Assembly (NCBI RefSeq): GCF_009711165.2 | Contig: NZ_WMID02000004.1 | Location: 186,001 to 250,000 of the forward strand | Source: Flavobacterium sp. MC2016-06 | GTDB taxonomy: Bacteria; Bacteroidota; Bacteroidia; Flavobacteriales; Flavobacteriaceae | DNA: 64,000 nucleotides | Direction: 5' to 3' | In this document: piece by piece, positions 59,687 to 64,000 of the stretch | Layout of the letters: every line of letters begins with the position of its first letter | Numbering within the stretch: the first letter of the stretch is position 1 | The notes under the pieces: model-generated | What the model saw: the letters and a program-made list of their open reading frames with translations, nothing else | Databases searched by the model: none | Told to the model about the DNA's origin: nothing | Translations under genes and position numbers: made by a program

Positions 59687-62098
59687 TTAGTTTTTCAAAT
59701 ATTTTTCTAAAAATTGATCTTGCTCCCAAAGTAAGTGCAGGATATTTTCTTTTGCAACATAACTATGAGCTTCTTTAGGCAAAATCACCATTCTAGCAGG
59801 TGCTCCTAAACCTTTTAAAGCTTGAAAATAACGTTCTGTCTGCAAAGTAAAAGTACCAGGATTATTATCTGCTTCACCATGAACCAATAAAATTGGAGTT
59901 TTCATTTTGTCAGCATTCATGAAAGGCGACATTGTATTGTAAACTTCTGGAACTTCCCAATAATTGCGTTGCTCAGATTGAAATCCAAAAGGAGTCAATG
60001 TTCTGTTGTAAGCACCGCTTCTAGCAATTCCGCAAGCAAAAAGATCACAATGTGTAAGTAAATTAGCAGTCATAAAAGCACCATAAGAATGTCCTCCAAT
60101 GGCAACTTTTTTACGATTAATATAGCCTAAAGCATCAACCGCATTTATAGCAGCTTCGGCATTATCAACTAACTGAGAGATAAAATTGTCATTTGGTTCT
60201 GTTGTTCCTTCACCAATAATTGGGAATGAAGCATCGTCTAAAACAACATACCCTTTTGTAACCCAGTAAACAAATGATCCGTAATACGGGAATGTAAACT
60301 CGTTAGGGTTTTGAGTAGATTGCCCTGCGCTGTTTTTGTCTTTGTATTCAGCAGGATATGCCCAGATTAACAACGGCAGTTTTTCTTTTTTAACTTTGTC
60401 ATAACCCGCTGGCAAATATAATGTTCCAGATAATTCAACACCATCTTTACGTTTGTATTTAATGACTTCTTTGCTGACATTTTTAATACTTTCAAACGGG
60501 TTTTTAAAAGCTGTAATCGCTGTTAAACTATTCTGTTTTTTAATATTTCTAAAATAGTAATTTGGATACTCATTCTTAGACTGAATCTGCACTAAAACTT
60601 TACCCGATTTTATATCGTCAATTTCTATTAAATCTTCTTTTTTGTCTTTATAAGGTGAAGTATAAAGACGTTTGTTTTTTAAAGTTGTAAAGTTAAATTC
60701 ATCAATAAAAGGAAACTGTCCGTCTTTAGTATATCCAGCGCCAATACGATAACCATTGTCTTTCTCGATTGTCAAAACATATTTGTTGTATTCATTTTTC
60801 CTAGTTTCAAAAACACCTGGATCAGAGTAAACATCTTGTGAGTTTCTATCTGTAATTAGTTTTGGTTCCTGACTTGGATTTGATGGATTTATTAAATACG
60901 TTTTTGTATTACGAGTATCATACCATTCATCAGAAAGTATAGCAATATTGTCATTCCCCCACGTTATATCGCTAAAACGCTGTGGTGTTTTTACTAAAGA
61001 AACAGCATCGTTTGTAAAAGGCGCATTCCAAAGGAAAACTTCATCTCTAAAATCAACTTTATTAGCAGGATTACCTTCGTCCAAAGCCACAACATAAGAT
61101 AAAACAGCAGGTTTGTCATTTCTCCAAGTCATTTCTCTTTTACCTTTTCTAACCGCCATAAAGCCTTTTGGAGTTACTTCGGTAAGTGGTACTTCGTTAA
61201 CTGTTTTAATTTCTTTTCCTCTAATGTCGTAAACAATTGTTTTAGAAGGGAATCTGTTTAAAGGCACAACGTAAGAAAATGGTTTTTGAATAGTAGTCAG
61301 CATAATGTAATTTCCGTCTGGCGAAATTCTCTCACCAGCAAACATTGCAGCTTCTTTAAACAAAACAGCATTTCCGTTAAGGTTGATTTTGTATAATTCA
61401 GAAGTAATAATGTTTTCAAAATTAACTTCATCATTTTTATTTTTCAACATATCAGGATACGTTCTGTTTGATGATTTTTCTCCAGAAGTGTTAGAAATAA
61501 TTGGTCCTGTTGGTAAATCTTTTTTAGAATCTAATAAAGGCTGTCTGTTTTTTGGCAGCATTTTTACCAATATAGTCTCATTGTCTGAAAGCCAATTAAA
61601 CGGATTGCCCAGATTGGCGTTTACAGTTGCATCTGTAAGTTTTGTTGCAACGGCAGTCGCTACATCAATAACCCAAAGTTCAACTCCAGAAGTTGTAGTG
61701 TGTGAAAACAAAATTTTCTTGTCATTAGGAGACCAAAGAATGTTGCTGATTTTTGGGTTGTTTGGTAAACCAGAAACTTGTATTTCTGTCGTACTGTTTA
61801 CTTTTCTAAGTTTAAGATTGGTGTTGTAAGTTACCGTACTAGAAATATTAGTAATCGGATTAATACGCAATCCTGCCAAACGAAGCTCGTCTTGGTTTAA
61901 ATCATCTAATGTTTTATAAGTATTGCGATACATAAAGAGTATAGTCTCATTTTTAGTATCCATGGCTACAGTTGGAGCTCTCTCGTAATCTGCTAAATCT
62001 AAGATAGATTTAGATGGTTTTTGGTAGGTTAAATTTTCCTGTGCAAAGGCAAAAAAACCAAAAGTTAAAAATAAAAATAGTGTAACCTTTAATTTCAT
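59687..62098 (-). CDS. Exported S9 family prolyl oligopeptidase-like peptidase
   Basis: About 803 aa with a signal peptide (MKLKVTLFLFLTFGFFAFAQ). The N-terminal ~560 residues form a beta-propeller pattern (WSPNDKKILFSHT, SPDGNYIML). The C-terminal alpha/beta hydrolase domain has the nucleophile in GGHSYGAFMTANLL, the Asp in VHGEADNNPG and the His in KEAHSY. It cleaves peptides (often after Pro, or as a glutamyl/dipeptidyl peptidase) in the periplasm. The frame reaches an ATG at 62134, but the signal peptide starts at 62098. Divergent from fabH. Confidence 0.9.
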   Translation of the reverse strand: MKLKVTLFLFLTFGFFAFAQENLTYQKPSKSILDLADYERAPTVAMDTKNETILFMYRNTYKTLDDLNQDELRLAGLRINPITNISSTVTYNTNLKLRKVNSTTEIQVSGLPNNPKISNILWSPNDKKILFSHTTTSGVELWVIDVATAVATKLTDATVNANLGNPFNWLSDNETILVKMLPKNRQPLLDSKKDLPTGPIISNTSGEKSSNRTYPDMLKNKNDEVNFENIITSELYKINLNGNAVLFKEAAMFAGERISPDGNYIMLTTIQKPFSYVVPLNRFPSKTIVYDIRGKEIKTVNEVPLTEVTPKGFMAVRKGKREMTWRNDKPAVLSYVVALDEGNPANKVDFRDEVFLWNAPFTNDAVSLVKTPQRFSDITWGNDNIAILSDEWYDTRNTKTYLINPSNPSQEPKLITDRNSQDVYSDPGVFETRKNEYNKYVLTIEKDNGYRIGAGYTKDGQFPFIDEFNFTTLKNKRLYTSPYKDKKEDLIEIDDIKSGKVLVQIQSKNEYPNYYFRNIKKQNSLTAITAFKNPFESIKNVSKEVIKYKRKDGVELSGTLYLPAGYDKVKKEKLPLLIWAYPAEYKDKNSAGQSTQNPNEFTFPYYGSFVYWVTKGYVVLDDASFPIIGEGTTEPNDNFISQLVDNAEAAINAVDALGYINRKKVAIGGHSYGAFMTANLLTHCDLFACGIARSGAYNRTLTPFGFQSEQRNYWEVPEVYNTMSPFMNADKMKTPILLVHGEADNNPGTFTLQTERYFQALKGLGAPARMVILPKEAHSYVAKENILHLLWEQDQFLEKYLKN

Positions 62099-62322
62099 AA
62101 TTTGAATTTTATGGGTTTGAAAATGTGGTATCAATAAATGTTTGTCTAAAGTAGTTCAGACTTGTTACAATTTAAGCTGTTATTTGGTTTTTTTTAGGTT
62201 TTAGGAGAATTGTCTGCTTTTTCAGAATTTAAAACGAATCAAAATAAGGTATTATTGAATTATATTAAATTGCTAATTACGAAAAAAATAGTAATTTGTA
62301 CGTTTATATTTTAAAGTATACT

Positions 62323-62330
62323 TAAATTTG
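62323..62330 (+). promoter_or_regulatory. TAnnTTTG (-7) promoter box for fabH
   Basis: TAAATTTG followed by C, exact consensus, 30 bp before the fabH ATG. The 262-bp divergent gap (62099-62360) shows no other structure. Confidence 0.55.
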
Positions 62331-62360
62331 CATTCCAATTTTAACAATTAATAAAAGAGT

Positions 62361-63368
62361 ATGTATCATTCAAAAATAGCGGGCTTAGGATATTATGTTC
62401 CTTCAAACGTCGTGACCAACGATGATTTGTCTAAGATTATTGATACCAATGATGAGTGGATTCAAGAGCGAACAGGGATTCAAGAGCGTAGACATATTAT
62501 AAGAGGAGAAGATACCACTACCTCAATGGGAGTAAAAGCAGCTAAAATTGCAATTGAACGTTCTGGCGTAGCCAAAGAAGATATTGATTTTGTAGTTTTT
62601 GCTACATTAAGTCCCGATTACTATTTTCCAGGACCTGGAGTTTTAGTACAACGTGATTTAGGTTTAAGAACCATAGGAGCTTTAGATGTTAGAAACCAAT
62701 GTTCTGGTTTTATTTATGCCATTTCAGTTGCAGATCAATACATCAAAACCGGAATGTATAAAAATATCTTGGTAATTGGATCTGAAGTACATTCAACAGG
62801 ATTAGATATGACAACTCGCGGACGCGGTGTTTCGGTAATTTTTGGAGATGGAGCAGGAGCAGCGGTTTTAAGCCGTGAAGAAGATGTAACAAAAGGAATT
62901 TTGTCTACACATTTGCACTCAGAAGGACAGCATGCAGAAGAATTAGCTTTGCAGGCACCAGGAATGGGCGCGCGCTGGGTAACCGATATTTTAGCTGATA
63001 ATGATCCGAATGACGAGAGTTATTATCCTTATATGAATGGACAGTTTGTATTTAAAAATGCAGTAGTTCGTTTTGCCGAGGTTATTAATGAAGGTTTAGA
63101 AGCTAACGGTTTACAAGTTTCAGATATTGATATGTTGATTCCTCATCAAGCTAATTTGAGAATTTCACAATTCATTCAAAACAAATTTAAATTGACAGAC
63201 GATCAAGTGTATAACAATATTCAGAAATACGGAAATACAACTGCAGCATCTATTCCGATTGCTTTGACAGAAGCTTGGGAAAAAGGAAAAATTAAAACTG
63301 GAGATACAGTAGTTTTAGCAGCTTTTGGAAGTGGATTCACTTGGGGAAGTGCTATTATTAAGTGGTAA
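62361..63368 (+). CDS. fabH: Beta-ketoacyl-ACP synthase III
   Basis: A 335-aa thiolase-fold enzyme with the full KAS III triad: Cys ~114 in VRNQCSGFIYA, His ~262 in LIPHQANLRI, and Asn ~292 in YGNTTAASIP. NDEWIQERTGIQERR is the conserved N-terminal block. It starts fatty-acid synthesis by condensing acyl-CoA with malonyl-ACP; in Bacteroidota it often takes branched primers. Some members with the same triad make other ketones, so initiation of fatty acid synthesis is the likely but not the only role. Terminator follows. Confidence 0.93.
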   Translation: MYHSKIAGLGYYVPSNVVTNDDLSKIIDTNDEWIQERTGIQERRHIIRGEDTTTSMGVKAAKIAIERSGVAKEDIDFVVFATLSPDYYFPGPGVLVQRDLGLRTIGALDVRNQCSGFIYAISVADQYIKTGMYKNILVIGSEVHSTGLDMTTRGRGVSVIFGDGAGAAVLSREEDVTKGILSTHLHSEGQHAEELALQAPGMGARWVTDILADNDPNDESYYPYMNGQFVFKNAVVRFAEVINEGLEANGLQVSDIDMLIPHQANLRISQFIQNKFKLTDDQVYNNIQKYGNTTAASIPIALTEAWEKGKIKTGDTVVLAAFGSGFTWGSAIIKW

Positions 63369-63391
63369 TTTTTCTATCATAATTTTATATT

Positions 63392-63422
63392 AAAACCTGT
63401 TCAATTTTTGAACAGGTTTTTT
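63392..63422 (+). terminator. Intrinsic terminator of fabH
   Basis: Stem AAAACCTGTTCA/TGAACAGGTTTT with loop and T-run, 24 bp past the fabH stop. Confidence 0.85.
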
Positions 63423-63487
63423 ATTTTTGGTAATTATATAAGACCCCAATCTTTAATTTAGTCGAAAAGACAAAAAATCTATACCAA

Positions 63488-64000
63488 ATGACACAAAGCC
63501 AACTAGAAATAGCTTGTTTTAATTATGAATCAGCTTTGATTGCTCAGGAAAACGGAGCAAATCGAATCGAATTATGTGATAATATGCATCTCGGCGGTAC
63601 AACGCCCAATTATATTCTGGCCTTAAAAGTTCGGGAAAAACTCTCTATTAAAATGCATGTCATTATTAGGCCTCGCGGTGGTGATTTTGTTTATTCTGAC
63701 GAAGAGTTTATCGAAATGAAACAAGATATTAAACAATTCAAAAAACTTGGAGTTGATGGTTTAGTTTTCGGAATTCTGAATGAAGATGGAAGCGTAAATA
63801 AAGCTAGAAATAAAGAATTGGTAAATTTAGCCAATCCACTTTCTTGTACGTTTCATCGAGCCTTTGATGTTGCTGCCAATGTTGAGCAATCTTTGGAAGA
63901 TGTAATTGACTGCGGTTTTAAAACTATTCTAACTTCTGGACAAGGTGTGAATGTTGAAGAAGGAATTTCGGTTTTAGAAAAAATGCAAGAACTAGCCGAT
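63488..64000 (+). CDS. cutC: CutC family protein (3' end outside window)
   Basis: The ATG at 63488 opens a frame that runs off the window after 171 codons. The product begins QLEIACFNYESALIAQENGA and has NRIELCDNMHLGGTTPNY, VIIRPRGGDFVYSD, GVDGLVFGILNEDG, FHRAFDV and TILTSGQG, the TIM-barrel CutC pattern (full length ~240 aa). CutC was linked to copper homeostasis in E. coli, but its molecular activity is unsettled. No TAnnTTTG box is evident in the 65 bp after the fabH terminator. Confidence 0.92.
   Translation, partial: MTQSQLEIACFNYESALIAQENGANRIELCDNMHLGGTTPNYILALKVREKLSIKMHVIIRPRGGDFVYSDEEFIEMKQDIKQFKKLGVDGLVFGILNEDGSVNKARNKELVNLANPLSCTFHRAFDVAANVEQSLEDVIDCGFKTILTSGQGVNVEEGISVLEKMQELAD

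Noticed and set aside
62099..62134. Longer N-terminus for the S9 peptidase
   Set aside because: The added 12 residues precede a clean signal peptide that starts at 62098.
1..64000. Mobile elements, CRISPR array, phage or toxin-antitoxin system
   Set aside because: No transposase, integrase, spaced direct repeats or recognisable TA pair was seen in any frame.

Overview
The window looks like a chromosomal segment of a Flavobacterium-like member of the Bacteroidota. The DNA is AT-rich. Genes rarely carry Shine-Dalgarno sites, and many have TAnnTTTG promoter boxes upstream. The gene set includes a PorV/PorQ-family outer-membrane protein, DUF4369, DUF4105 and DUF5362 proteins, many short SPII lipoproteins and small conserved Flavobacteriia proteins. 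The genus is inferred from this style, not from a marker gene.

Region 1 (1-31107, all on the plus strand) is one very long surface-polysaccharide cluster with almost no intergenic space; many genes overlap as ATGA or TAATG. It starts inside a methyltransferase and an FkbM methyltransferase. It then carries about twenty predicted glycosyltransferases: GT2 and GT4 types, a GT11 alpha-1,2-fucosyltransferase, a GT14 core-2-like enzyme, a GT2/GT7-like enzyme, an exostosin-like enzyme and some unclassified ones. In the middle (11864-19563) is a nonulosonic-acid block, neuA - acyltransferase - neuB - neuC, followed by an unclassified GT-B-like protein that is a candidate sialyl/nonulosonyl transferase, and an MBOAT plus SGNH-like O-acylation pair. 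The cluster ends with a Wzy/ligase-like membrane protein and a WcaJ/WbaP-type initiating sugar-phosphate transferase. No Wzx flippase, Wzz or polysaccharide ABC exporter is visible, so the locus probably continues upstream of base 1.

Region 2 (31109-40575) holds envelope and core genes: a DUF4105 membrane protein and a PorV/PorQ protein (minus strand), pssA and a GH25 muramidase (plus), lptB (minus), the kdsD-tatC-AhpD-like operon (minus) and the divergent recQ.

Region 3 (40576-49328) mixes hypothetical genes with metabolic ones: two small orphan genes, a DUF5362 protein, an FAD oxidoreductase whose diverged 3' end is repeated 532 bp downstream around a lipoprotein gene, a 364-aa unknown, a quinone oxidoreductase, a secreted aminopeptidase P and an exported msrB-msrA pair. 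Large palindromes of several families occupy the intergenic gaps.

Region 4 (49329-64000) carries idi, a 6-carboxytetrahydropterin synthase-like gene, a Bcp peroxiredoxin, a type I phosphomannose isomerase, a small conserved helical protein, a tandem duplication of tRNA-Thr(TGT) with promoter and terminator, a second DUF5362 paralogue, lipoproteins, htpG, an OmpA/glycine-zipper lipoprotein, an orphan ABC ATPase, an exported S9 peptidase, fabH and a cutC gene cut by the window end. I saw no transposase, integrase, CRISPR array, rRNA or phage genes.
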